7,973 nt of DNA from an uncultured Clostridia bacterium (GCA_946610655.1 CAMOCH010000039.1:1-7973); one strand, 5' to 3'; counted from the stretch's first letter, positions 1-6,902 are shown. The notes: generated by a model not told the origin, from the letters alone. Made by a program: numbers and translations.

Positions 1-383
1 CTGGCTACGCAACAATCAAAGTGATTGAATCAAACACTCTTGCGCCAATCAATAATGCAACAATCTGTATAATTGAAACACGGGAATATTTTCAAACAGA
101 CAAATATGGATATACTCAAAAGATAAGCTTACCAATTATCCCAAACACAAATTTTGATATCAGTCTAAAAAGGAACTGGGGCGACTTTACAATACTTGCT
201 TACAAAAGTGGCTACTCATCTTTTATAAGTTACTACAACAAAGTTTATGACGGAATCACAAGTGTGGGAATCATCTGCACACTTTCACCAATCATCAATC
301 CATCAGACCCACTTGTTATATCTTCAGCAAATAAACCACCTGACGATTATTCTTCCACATTGGTTAAATTATATAAAAAATAA
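1..383 (+). CDS. 3' end of an unrecognised gene, possible beta-sandwich C-terminal domain (partial)
   Basis: The reading frame is open from the left edge (frame starting at base 3) to a TAA at 381-383, giving 126 visible residues; the true start lies outside the window. The fragment begins GYATIKV and contains a T-D-K-Y-G-Y-T stretch followed by alternating hydrophobic residues and a later Y-K-S-G-Y. This spacing resembles carboxypeptidase-regulatory-like or Ig-like beta-sandwich repeats (a strand, a 'T-D-x-x-G' turn, then 'k-x-G-Y'), often found as appended domains on surface or envelope proteins. No catalytic motif or membrane segment is visible in this part. The gene converges on hpf and ends directly at a palindromic terminator. 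The coding call is good because of the long open frame and terminator placement; the domain guess is weak. Confidence 0.6.
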   Translation, partial: GYATIKVIESNTLAPINNATICIIETREYFQTDKYGYTQKISLPIIPNTNFDISLKRNWGDFTILAYKSGYSSFISYYNKVYDGITSVGIICTLSPIINPSDPLVISSANKPPDDYSSTLVKLYKK

Positions 384-409
384 AATACACACCCCATGGG
401 GTGTGTATT
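384..409. terminator. Bidirectional intrinsic terminator, perfect 26-nt palindrome
   Basis: The arms AATACACACCCCA (384-396) and TGGGGTGTGTATT (397-409) are exact reverse complements, so RNA from either strand folds into the same hairpin with a GC-rich top. It sits immediately after the TAA of the left gene and 18 nt after the hpf stop codon. On the minus strand it is followed by a T-rich run (383 down to about 370), a good U-tract for hpf. The + strand tail (410-430) is T-rich but interrupted. It therefore closes both convergent genes. Confidence 0.85.
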
Positions 410-427
410 ACTTATTTTGTTTATTTA

Positions 428-955
428 TTATTCTGTTTCAATAATGCCGTATTCGTTTTCGCTATTATGTCTGCGATACAAAATACAAATGTTTTTGGTT
501 TGTTTGTTGTTGAAAACAAAGAAATCATTTCCAACAAGTTCCATTTGTTCAATAGCTTCGTCTTCGGTCATTGGGTCAAGTTCATATTTTTTGCGTTTTG
601 TGATTTTTGGAGCTTCAAATTTTGGAAGTTCATCATAAAACATTAAAAGTTCTGGTTCAATCTTTCTGCGACGAGCAGTAAGTTTTGCAGAATATTTAAC
701 AATTTGTCTTTCAAGTTTTGCAAGTGCCAAATCTACATTTGCATACATATTGTCTGTTTCAACTTCGGTTCTAACATATTTGCCAGCACTGATGATTGTT
801 ATTTCAAGTTTAAATCTGCCTTTAACTTCGCTTAAAACTGCTTTTGCAGAGGCATTGTCGTCAAGATATTTTTCAAATCTTGCAAGTTTTTTCTCCAAAA
901 TGTCTTTGAGCTTTTGGCTCGCTCTATAATTTCTTTCTACAATTTCAATTTTCAT
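428..955 (-). CDS. hpf: Ribosome hibernation promoting factor, long form
   Basis: A 175-residue protein with the two-domain layout of long HPF. Residues 1 to about 97 form the S30AE/RaiA ribosome-binding domain (M-K-I-E-I-V-E-R-N-Y start, basic tail around TARRRK). A linker follows, and residues 118-175 form the C-terminal dimerisation domain, recognised by KRKKYELDPMTEDEAI, the hydrophobic NDFFVFNN block and the YRR...EYGIIETE end. In this family the N-domain sits in the 30S decoding region and the C-domain pairs two ribosomes into silent 100S particles in stationary phase or stress. The start is supported by AAGGAGG at 970-964, eight bases upstream. The gene follows clpC after 87 nt with no evident terminator between them, and has its own -10 element, so it may be read both with the heat-shock operon and alone. 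Confidence 0.95.
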   Translation of the reverse strand: MKIEIVERNYRASQKLKDILEKKLARFEKYLDDNASAKAVLSEVKGRFKLEITIISAGKYVRTEVETDNMYANVDLALAKLERQIVKYSAKLTARRRKIEPELLMFYDELPKFEAPKITKRKKYELDPMTEDEAIEQMELVGNDFFVFNNKQTKNICILYRRHNSENEYGIIETE

Positions 956-1001
956 AAGTTTATCCTCCTTTTACTTAATTGAAATATTTCTTTCTACACC
1001 T

Positions 1002-1030
1002 ATTATACACTAGATTCGAAAATTTTAAAA
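1002..1030 (-). promoter_or_regulatory. Predicted sigma-A promoter for hpf
   Basis: On the minus strand a perfect TATAAT lies at 1007-1002. A weak -35 (TTTTAA, 1030-1025) sits 17 nt upstream. The predicted start near 995 leaves a leader of about 40 nt that contains the AAGGAGG of hpf. No CtsR box or CIRCE element is visible here, so this promoter would not be directly heat-shock controlled by those repressors. The -10 is convincing; the -35 is poor. Confidence 0.6.
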
Positions 1031-1042
1031 GTATTTTTGGTG

Positions 1043-3517
1043 TTAATTATTTGTTTTATATGTAAACTTACCTTCGGAGAAACCAACAGTCACTTCGTCA
1101 CCATCTTTAACTCTGCCCATCAAAATTTCTTCAGCAAGGTTATCTTCTATGTTTTGCTCAATAAAGCGTTTAAGTGGTCTTGCCCCATAAGTTGAGCTAT
1201 AACCTTTTTCAAAAATCTCTTTCATAGCACCATTGGTGAATTTAAGCTTGATACCCCTTTCTGCAAGTTTTTTGTTTACATTTGCAATCATGAGGTTGGC
1301 AATTTTTATAATATCTTCTTTTGTTAGCCAATCAAAGATAACAACCACATCAATACGGTTTAAAAATTCTGGTTTAAATTTTTCTTGAAGTGATTTTGTT
1401 AAAAGTTCTTTTGTGTTTGTATTCTTTTTTTCTTCAGTTGAAGCACCAAAACCAAATGTATTTTGATTTTTTGGAAGGTCACTAACACCAACATTACTTG
1501 TCATGATGATTATTGTATTTTTAAAGTTTACAGTTCTGCCTTGACTATCTGTAAGACGACCATCATCAAGAACTTGCAAAAGAATGTTAAACACGTCTGG
1601 ATGCGCTTTTTCTATTTCATCAAAAAGCACAACAGAATATGGTTTTCTTCTTACTTGTTCTGTGAGTTGTCCACCATCATCATGACCAATATATCCTGGA
1701 GGTGCACCAATAAGTTTAGAAACTGAGTGCGATTCCATATATTCACTCATATCAATACGAATAACTGCATTTTCATCATCAAAAAGTGCTTCTGCAAGTG
1801 CTTTAGTAAGCTCGGTTTTACCAACACCAGTTGGTCCAAGGAATATAAACGAACCAATTGGACGTTTTGGGTCTTTAAGCCCTGCTCTTGCTCTTCTTAT
1901 TGCCTTACTTACCGCAACCACGGCCTCTTCTTGACCAATAACACGTTTGTGCAACACTTTTTCAAGGTTCAAAAGTCTATCTTTTTCTTTTTCAGTTAAT
2001 TTATTAACTGGAATATGTGTCCAACTGCTAACAACTGCAGCAATGTCATCAGCTGTGATTTTGCCAATTTGTCCATCATTTGCTTTAAGCCAGTTTGCAC
2101 GCATGTTGTCTAGACGCTCGTTAATAAGAGCCATGTTTGCCTTGCATTCGTTTGCTTTTTCATAATCTTCAATGCGGCTTGCTTCTGCTTTTTGAATGTC
2201 AAGTTGTTTAAGCTCGTCCTCAAGTTTTTTAATTTCTGGAGGCACAGCACTTGCACCAACTTTTGCTTTACTTGATGCCTCATCAATAAGGTCTATTGCT
2301 TTATCTGGCAAGCTTCTATCCATAATGTATCTAACACTAAGTTTAACTGCTGCATCAATGGCATCATCAGTAATTTTAATTTTGTGGAAAGCTTCATAGC
2401 TGTCTCTAAGACCTTTCAAAATTTTGACAGTATCTTCTTCACTTGGCTGTTCAACATATATTGGTTGGAACCTACGCTCCAATGCCTTATCTTTTTCAAT
2501 AAATTTACGATATTCATCAGTAGTTGTTGCACCAATAGTTTGCATATCTCCACGAGCAAGATATGGTTTGAGCATATCTGCTGGCCCAATTTCGCCATCT
2601 TTTCCACCAGCTTGAGCAAGCATGTGAATTTCATCAATAAACACAATAATGTTTTTGTTAGAAATAATTGCTTCAATGGCATTTTTTAATTTTTCTTCCA
2701 TGCTTCCACGGAATTTTGTTCCTGCCATAAGAGAACCAATTTCAAAGCTAAATATTGTTTTGCCTTGCAATAATTCTGGCACTTCACCTTTTACTATTGC
2801 TTGAGCCAAACCTTCAACAACAGCAGACTTACCAACACCTGCTTCACCAATTAAAACTGGGTTGTTTTTTGTTTTGCGGCAAAGAATTTCAATAATTCTT
2901 TCTGTTTCTTTCTCTCTTCCAATAACAGGGTCCATTTTGCCCATTCTTGCACGAGCAGTAATGTCTATTCCCATATCTCTAATTTCTTCTGGAAGTCCAC
3001 TATTAATATTCTCAATTCTGTCTTTTGCATTTCGCATTTTTTCTGGTTCATAGGCACTTTTATCCATTGTTGGATCAAAATCTATTCCAGTGATTGCCTT
3101 GTATGTGCGATTTCTTAAATTAATGTAATTAGAACCACACAAATTTTTGATAATACTAACAGCCTGATTTCCAGCATCAACCAAAAGAACATACAAAAGA
3201 TGTTCGGTTACAATATACCCAACATTAACTTGTCTTGCAACATCATATGCAGCTGCAATAATGTTTTTTACTCTTGGAGTATATTCCATTGTTTTTTTGC
3301 CAGAATATGCTTGTGGTCCCATTTTTCTAATGTAGTCCGCAATCATATCGGCAGTAACACCTTGCTCAGCAAGAAGATTTGACGCTCTGCTGTTTGTTAC
3401 GCTTGCAAGACCATACAACAGGTGTTCTGTTCCAACTTGATAAACACCCAAACTTCTTGCTAAATTAAGCGCATTATCTAGTGCCAATTTTGCATTTCTT
3501 GTCATTGAATAATCCAT
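1043..3517 (-). CDS. clpC: ClpC-type AAA+ unfoldase, partner of ClpP
   Basis: An 824-residue Clp/Hsp100 ATPase of usual ClpC length. The N-domain has two Clp-N repeats (about 1-140) with G-T-E-H at 29-32 and V-T-E-H at 103-106. Their glutamates match the two phosphoarginine-docking glutamates known in Bacillus ClpC. AAA-1 has Walker A GEAGVGKS (224-231), Walker B IIVFIDE (290-296) and ERRF (347-350). A UVR-like coiled-coil linker (about 428-472) marks the class as ClpC rather than ClpA or ClpE. AAA-2 has Walker A GPTGVGKT (561-568), Walker B VVLFDE (629-634), an F-G-F at 688-690 where the ClpP-binding loop is expected, and sensor-2 GAR (778-780). It starts 9 nt after the mcsB stop; AGGAG at 3528-3524 overlaps that stop codon, indicating coupled expression. 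It unfolds McsB-tagged and adaptor-delivered proteins for ClpP in the cytosol. Confidence 0.97.
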   Translation of the reverse strand: MDYSMTRNAKLALDNALNLARSLGVYQVGTEHLLYGLASVTNSRASNLLAEQGVTADMIADYIRKMGPQAYSGKKTMEYTPRVKNIIAAAYDVARQVNVGYIVTEHLLYVLLVDAGNQAVSIIKNLCGSNYINLRNRTYKAITGIDFDPTMDKSAYEPEKMRNAKDRIENINSGLPEEIRDMGIDITARARMGKMDPVIGREKETERIIEILCRKTKNNPVLIGEAGVGKSAVVEGLAQAIVKGEVPELLQGKTIFSFEIGSLMAGTKFRGSMEEKLKNAIEAIISNKNIIVFIDEIHMLAQAGGKDGEIGPADMLKPYLARGDMQTIGATTTDEYRKFIEKDKALERRFQPIYVEQPSEEDTVKILKGLRDSYEAFHKIKITDDAIDAAVKLSVRYIMDRSLPDKAIDLIDEASSKAKVGASAVPPEIKKLEDELKQLDIQKAEASRIEDYEKANECKANMALINERLDNMRANWLKANDGQIGKITADDIAAVVSSWTHIPVNKLTEKEKDRLLNLEKVLHKRVIGQEEAVVAVSKAIRRARAGLKDPKRPIGSFIFLGPTGVGKTELTKALAEALFDDENAVIRIDMSEYMESHSVSKLIGAPPGYIGHDDGGQLTEQVRRKPYSVVLFDEIEKAHPDVFNILLQVLDDGRLTDSQGRTVNFKNTIIIMTSNVGVSDLPKNQNTFGFGASTEEKKNTNTKELLTKSLQEKFKPEFLNRIDVVVIFDWLTKEDIIKIANLMIANVNKKLAERGIKLKFTNGAMKEIFEKGYSSTYGARPLKRFIEQNIEDNLAEEILMGRVKDGDEVTVGFSEGKFTYKTNN

Positions 3518-3526
3518 ATTTCTCTC

Positions 3527-4540
3527 CTATTTTACTCTGTTATTTTTTAGTATATTCGAAACATACATTGCTCTAAACTTTTGTTCATCTTCACTGGTCT
3601 TAACCATTCCACCTGCTGCAGCACATAAACTGTATGGTGCACAAGTATTAAACAATTTGTCTATAATATGATTATCTTTCATTCGGATTAAATTTAAACT
3701 TATACCCATCTTAATTTCACCAGCTAGGCGCATAAATTCTTCAATTTTAAGAATGTAACAATTTGTAAGAATTCCAAAAGCTCTAAAAACTGTATCCTTA
3801 ACTTCTGCTTCTCTTGTCACAATAAGTTGCTTTCTTGCATCAACTTCCATATCACAAATTTGAACAACAATGGCTTTAAGTTGATTTATATATTCTTGCT
3901 CAGTTTTTCCAAGGGTCCTCTCATTGGAAATTTGATACATATAGCCAAGCGAATCTGTAACTTCTCCATATGCCCCACGAACAGTAAAACCATTTTTCTT
4001 TAGATTAGATGTTATATTGTCCATTTTCCCAAGAAGTGTAAGTCCTGGCAAAAATAACATTACCGAAACCCTAAGTCCTGTTCCCACATTTGTGATACAA
4101 CTTGTTAAATATCCAAGGTTATCATCATAAGCTACATCAAGTTTTTTACAAATTTTGTCATCAATTTTGTTAATTATGTCATAGGCAGTTTCGATATTTA
4201 AACCTTTCAAAATACATTGTTCTCTTAAATGGTCTTCTTCGTTTATCATAATAGAGATTGTTTCGTCTTCATTAATCAAAACTGCACCACTTTCATGGTT
4301 CTCTATCAAATCATGACTTATCAAATGTTTTTCCTGCATAATATAAGCTTCAGATTTTGGAATTTCTTTCATTGTGTATAATTTAAAATCTTCATCATCA
4401 ACAGAAAGAACATTATAAACTTTTTTGATGATTTTTCGACCATCTTCTTCTGTCATTTTGCTAGGGAAAGGCACATCTGCAAAACATCTAGAAAGCCTTG
4501 CTCTACTCGAAACAACAATTGAACTATAATCTTTTGCCAC
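3527..4540 (-). CDS. mcsB: Protein-arginine kinase McsB
   Basis: A 337-residue phosphagen-kinase-like protein, near the family's usual length of about 350-360. Visible motifs: SSRARLSR (11-18, nucleotide-binding arginines), NEEDHLREQC (100-109, catalytic glutamate loop), Cys148 in the SCITNVGTGLR block (active-site cysteine and phosphate-binding arginine) and the YGEVTDSLGYMYQISNERTLG block (191-211). McsB phosphorylates arginines on CtsR and on damaged proteins, marking them for ClpC-ClpP. The C-terminal region where Bacillus McsB has the RDxxRA allosteric phosphoarginine site reads EQKFRA (319-324), so only the final RA is kept. The start is GTG at 4540-4538, chosen because a perfect AGGAGG lies 8 nt upstream and the codon overlaps the mcsA stop (TAGTG). 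Confidence 0.95.
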   Translation of the reverse strand: MAKDYSSIVVSSRARLSRCFADVPFPSKMTEEDGRKIIKKVYNVLSVDDEDFKLYTMKEIPKSEAYIMQEKHLISHDLIENHESGAVLINEDETISIMINEEDHLREQCILKGLNIETAYDIINKIDDKICKKLDVAYDDNLGYLTSCITNVGTGLRVSVMLFLPGLTLLGKMDNITSNLKKNGFTVRGAYGEVTDSLGYMYQISNERTLGKTEQEYINQLKAIVVQICDMEVDARKQLIVTREAEVKDTVFRAFGILTNCYILKIEEFMRLAGEIKMGISLNLIRMKDNHIIDKLFNTCAPYSLCAAAGGMVKTSEDEQKFRAMYVSNILKNNRVK

Positions 4541-4920
4541 TATAAATTCCTCCTAAGTTCAATTATCTTTTCTTTTATTGATTGCGCCAAAATATAATCT
4601 TCATTTGCAGATGCTTCTGCTTGTTTTTTCAAAAGTTCATTAATTTCTTTGTTAATTCTTGCTTTATTTGAAATTTTATCTGGCTTTTTGCCAACATGAT
4701 GATATGCTTTATGAAAATCATAAATCATATTTTTAACATCTTTTTCAAACAAACTATAACACTCTGCACAACCAAGATAGCCTGTTTCCAAAAAGTCTGC
4801 AAGTTGTGTTTTGCATTTTGGACAAGTGACATCTTCCGAGAAAAACAACTGTTCTTCTGCAAAAGATTGTTTCATTTTAGATAATTCGTTTGATGTGTTT
4901 TCAAAAGGAGAATAAAACAT
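4540..4920 (-). CDS. mcsA: McsA-like zinc/UVR activator of McsB, short form
   Basis: A 126-residue protein with one zinc module, CPKC (33-36) and CAEC (51-54), followed by a HHVGKKP segment (74-80) that matches the McsA core. A C-terminal UVR-type coiled-coil hairpin runs from about 88 to 126. McsA binds and activates the arginine kinase McsB and helps regulate CtsR. Typical Bacillus and Staphylococcus McsA is about 185 residues and carries an extra N-terminal zinc module with its own two CxxC pairs; that module is absent here, replaced by about 30 residues without cysteine. The start is well defined: AAGGAGG lies 9 nt upstream inside the ctsR 3' end and the ctsR stop is one base away, so the short form is not a start-calling error. 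It overlaps mcsB by one base. Confidence 0.9.
   Translation of the reverse strand: MFYSPFENTSNELSKMKQSFAEEQLFFSEDVTCPKCKTQLADFLETGYLGCAECYSLFEKDVKNMIYDFHKAYHHVGKKPDKISNKARINKEINELLKKQAEASANEDYILAQSIKEKIIELRRNL
4549..4554 (-). promoter_or_regulatory. Shine-Dalgarno that fixes the GTG start of mcsB
   Basis: A perfect AGGAGG (4554-4549, minus strand) lies within the last codons of mcsA, 8 nt before the GTG. It decides the non-ATG start of mcsB and, with the one-base stop/start overlap, supports translational coupling of the McsA-McsB pair. Confidence 0.85.
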
Positions 4921-4921
4921 A

Positions 4922-5374
4922 TTATCTTTCCTCCTTCATAAGAGAAACAAGCACGCACTTAAATGCGTTCGCTCTAACAAAATCCATATTTTCAGCTACT
5001 CCAAGTGCTTCATTAGATAACGCACTTGAAATCATATTTAATTCTTTCTCTTTAAGTATTTTTTCGTGCTTTAGTCTCTTTAAACTTTCCATCATTCTGT
5101 TATAAGAAAGTTCATCACCAACATTCTCAAAAATAACATCTTTAGCCTCATCATCAAGAAGAACTCTACTTATTTTTATATAGCCACCACCACCACGCTT
5201 ACTCTCTTTTGAAAAGCCTCTATCAAGTGTGAATCTGGTTGCAAGCACATAGTTTATTTGACTTGGCACACAATTAAAATATTCAGCCAACACATTTCTC
5301 GAAAGTTCAATACTTCCGTTTCTGCCCATTTTGTCCAAAATATAGTTTTCAATAATATCAGAAATATTTGGCAT
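4922..5374 (-). CDS. ctsR: Heat-shock transcriptional repressor CtsR
   Basis: A 150-residue protein of normal CtsR length. The N-terminal winged helix-turn-helix begins MPNISDIIENYIL and includes the FNCVPSQINYVL recognition region (33-44). The glycine-rich wing RGGGGYIKI (60-68) is the diagnostic CtsR motif; in the family this loop contacts DNA, senses temperature, and its arginine is an McsB target. The C-terminal half (about 80-150) is a helical dimerisation and adaptor region. CtsR represses clp genes by binding tandem heptads, and one such site lies in its own leader (5390-5406), indicating autoregulation. AAGGAG at 5385-5380 supports the start, with a short 5-nt spacer. It is the first gene of the minus-strand operon. 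Confidence 0.96.
   Translation of the reverse strand: MPNISDIIENYILDKMGRNGSIELSRNVLAEYFNCVPSQINYVLATRFTLDRGFSKESKRGGGGYIKISRVLLDDEAKDVIFENVGDELSYNRMMESLKRLKHEKILKEKELNMISSALSNEALGVAENMDFVRANAFKCVLVSLMKEER
4930..4936 (-). promoter_or_regulatory. Shine-Dalgarno of mcsA embedded in the end of ctsR
   Basis: AAGGAGG (4936-4930, minus strand) is formed by the Lys-Glu-Glu codons at the CtsR C-terminus, 9 nt before the mcsA ATG. It sets the start of the short McsA. Confidence 0.8.
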
Positions 5375-5389
5375 TTTGTCTCCTTAAAG

Positions 5390-5406
5390 TTTGACTTATT
5401 TTGATT
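5390..5406 (-). promoter_or_regulatory. CtsR operator (tandem heptad)
   Basis: The minus strand reads AATCAAA-ATA-AGTCAAA. The known CtsR box is RGTCAAA-NAN-RGTCAAA, so the second heptad is perfect, the first has one mismatch (G to A at its second base) and the 3-nt spacer has the expected central T or A context. It lies downstream of the predicted ctsR transcription start (near 5413) and five bases before the Shine-Dalgarno, a position that would block the transcribing polymerase. Confidence 0.88.
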
Positions 5407-5419
5407 ATTACACCTTTAT

Positions 5420-5447
5420 TTTATACTCTACTAGCAAACATTGTCAA
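5420..5447 (-). promoter_or_regulatory. Predicted sigma-A promoter of the ctsR-mcsA-mcsB-clpC operon
   Basis: On the minus strand a perfect TTGACA (5447-5442), a 16-nt spacer and TATAAA (5425-5420); TAAAAT two bases further is an alternative -10. The predicted start near 5413 gives a leader of about 39 nt that includes the CtsR operator. Confidence 0.8.
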
Positions 5448-5461
5448 TTAATTATGACAAT
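5440..5461. repeat. Inverted repeat overlapping the ctsR -35 box
   Basis: ATTGTCA, 8 nt, TGACAAT: a perfect 7-bp dyad in the intergenic region between ctsR and the divergent gene. The left arm contains the ctsR -35 (TTGACA on the minus strand). It could be an operator for a second regulator or could simply arise from divergent -35-like sequences; ATGACA on the + strand (5454-5459) is one base from a -35 consensus. It does not match CIRCE. Confidence 0.4.
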
Positions 5462-5487
5462 AATTAATATAAAAAATAAATTTGATA

Positions 5488-5516
5488 TTGAAAAGCAATT
5501 TTTGTTGTGTTATACT
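5488..5516 (+). promoter_or_regulatory. Extended -10 promoter of the transglutaminase-like gene
   Basis: TTGAAA (5488-5493), a 17-nt spacer and TATACT (5511-5516), with a TGn extension (5508-5510). Standard spacing places transcription start at about 5523, the first base of the proposed start codon, which implies a leaderless or nearly leaderless mRNA. Confidence 0.72.
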
Positions 5517-5522
5517 AATGCC

Positions 5523-6860
5523 ATGGAAAACAATAGTGAAAACACAATTTTGGCAAGTTCTCTTGAAGAAGCCACAAAAATTGACGATTCTATCTTTGAA
5601 AAATACTTTTTAAAAGATAATCTTGATGAAATGTTTGATGCAGATGAATTTATTCCAATTTATGGCATAAATAAAAGCTCTTTTTGCAATCTTTTGCTTG
5701 AATATGGCAAGAAAATGAAGTATGACAAATTCATTGCAAAAACTCTTCAAGAATCCAACTATAAAAAAATTAGAACATATGTAAAAACAAACAAATTTTC
5801 AATCAAAGATTTGCCTTGCAATGACCCATTTTTGAATGATTATGTTATTGATGAAGCTCTTTTTAACCACTTGATTCAAGACATAAAAGATACCGATTCA
5901 GTAACCGAAAAAATTTGTAAATTTTATATACGCGCTTGCAGAACACTCTCTTTTGACCCAACATTTTATGCTGCTGGTCAAAAAGGAAAAATTGCCCACT
6001 ATCACGAAGACATAAACAACCTAAAAAATATCACTCTAGAGCGCCCTATTGTTGTATGTTATGAATTTAGTGCAATAGTTGCCAAATTTTTACAAAGCAT
6101 TGGCATAAAATATATGGTAAACTCTCTTAACCCTACAGAATATGGAAAAACTCACAAATCTGTCACAACCGAAGCAGATAACATTCCAATATTGATTGAC
6201 GCTTCAAAACTTATGTTCCATGATGATTTTTACCACGCAAAAGTATGCCAAACATTGGTTGGATTAAAATGTTTAAGTTCAAAAAAATCTGACCAAGAAA
6301 AATTTAATAACACTTTTATTAAAGTATATAATGAGTATCTTGCAACTGCAGTAGATAATTTCAGCAGCAAAACTGCAACTCTTTGGGCTGCTGATTATGA
6401 AGATTTAAAATACTATAACATTGCCTACTCTGTTGAAGGCATAGACAGCAAACTTGAAATTTTAAAAAAATATCAACCAAAAAACCTGCCATATTTTGAG
6501 CGTATTTGCCACATGGCGTTTATAGCAAGAACACTATATGATGAAGAAATAAAAAATGGTCAATTTCACCTAAGCTGCATAAAAAATAATAATAATGGCT
6601 TACCAATGCTTGCTTTTGCAACCAACACTGAAAAAAATGGCGTTGCACACCCAACAAAATTTTGGTTAAATAAGTATATGATATACAACGGTAAAACAAT
6701 CGAGGAATATACCATGCAAAACCTGCAAGACAAATTTGATAATGAAGATTTTAGCTATATTTATAAATCTGCCGAAATAAATAAACCAAACACAATCAAC
6801 TATGAAAAGCGTCTTCCTGGGATTTTTGATTACGGTGCCCCACAAAATGAAAATGAATAA
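5523..6860 (+). CDS. Transglutaminase-like (Cys-His-Asp) protein of unknown role
   Basis: With the ATG at 5523 the protein has 445 residues. The centre carries a transglutaminase-core pattern: ERPIVVCYEFSAIVAKFLQ with Cys179 at the head of a helix, His211 in KTHKSV, and Asp226 in ILIDAS, the usual order and spacing of the papain-like catalytic triad. About 120 mainly helical residues precede it and about 210 residues of unrecognised sequence follow, with a conserved-looking F-W-L-N-K-Y-M-I-Y-N-G segment near 380-390. There is no signal peptide or membrane segment, so it is probably cytosolic. A cysteine protease or amide-transfer activity is possible; substrate unknown. Start choice: no Shine-Dalgarno precedes any candidate start, but the promoter (5488-5516) excludes the upstream ATG (5454) and TTG (5391). 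It is divergent from ctsR and converges on the next gene. CTT is common for leucine (4 of the first 7), fitting the nearby tRNA. Confidence 0.8.
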   Translation: MENNSENTILASSLEEATKIDDSIFEKYFLKDNLDEMFDADEFIPIYGINKSSFCNLLLEYGKKMKYDKFIAKTLQESNYKKIRTYVKTNKFSIKDLPCNDPFLNDYVIDEALFNHLIQDIKDTDSVTEKICKFYIRACRTLSFDPTFYAAGQKGKIAHYHEDINNLKNITLERPIVVCYEFSAIVAKFLQSIGIKYMVNSLNPTEYGKTHKSVTTEADNIPILIDASKLMFHDDFYHAKVCQTLVGLKCLSSKKSDQEKFNNTFIKVYNEYLATAVDNFSSKTATLWAADYEDLKYYNIAYSVEGIDSKLEILKKYQPKNLPYFERICHMAFIARTLYDEEIKNGQFHLSCIKNNNNGLPMLAFATNTEKNGVAHPTKFWLNKYMIYNGKTIEEYTMQNLQDKFDNEDFSYIYKSAEINKPNTINYEKRLPGIFDYGAPQNENE

Positions 6861-6889
6861 AAAAAAATGGCAATAATTGCCGTTTTTTT
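6861..6889. terminator. Bidirectional intrinsic terminator between convergent genes
   Basis: Seven A, T, GGCAA (6869-6873), a TAA loop, TTGCC (6877-6881), G, then seven T (6883-6889). The GC stem with flanking A and T runs works on both strands. It begins directly after the TAA of the + gene and lies 13 nt past the stop of the minus gene. Confidence 0.9.
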
Positions 6890-6902
6890 ATTCTATCCAA
6901 CA

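Noticed and set aside
956..1042. A terminator between clpC and hpf
   Set aside because: Only the short AT palindrome around AAAATTTT is visible; there is no GC stem followed by a T run.
1463..3382. Several 60-100 codon + strand frames and one minus-strand frame inside clpC
   Set aside because: They are antisense or out-of-frame shadows of an intact 824-residue gene; none has its own ribosome binding site or recognisable motif.
5391..5522. Upstream starts for the transglutaminase-like gene (TTG at 5391, ATG at 5454)
   Set aside because: Both lie upstream of a good promoter (5488-5516), overlap the ctsR regulatory region, and have no Shine-Dalgarno; the extra residues look like translated intergenic DNA.
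5375..5522. A CIRCE/HrcA element in the ctsR intergenic region
   Set aside because: No TTAGCACTC-N9-GAGTGCTAA-like repeat is present; only the CtsR heptads and an unrelated dyad are seen.
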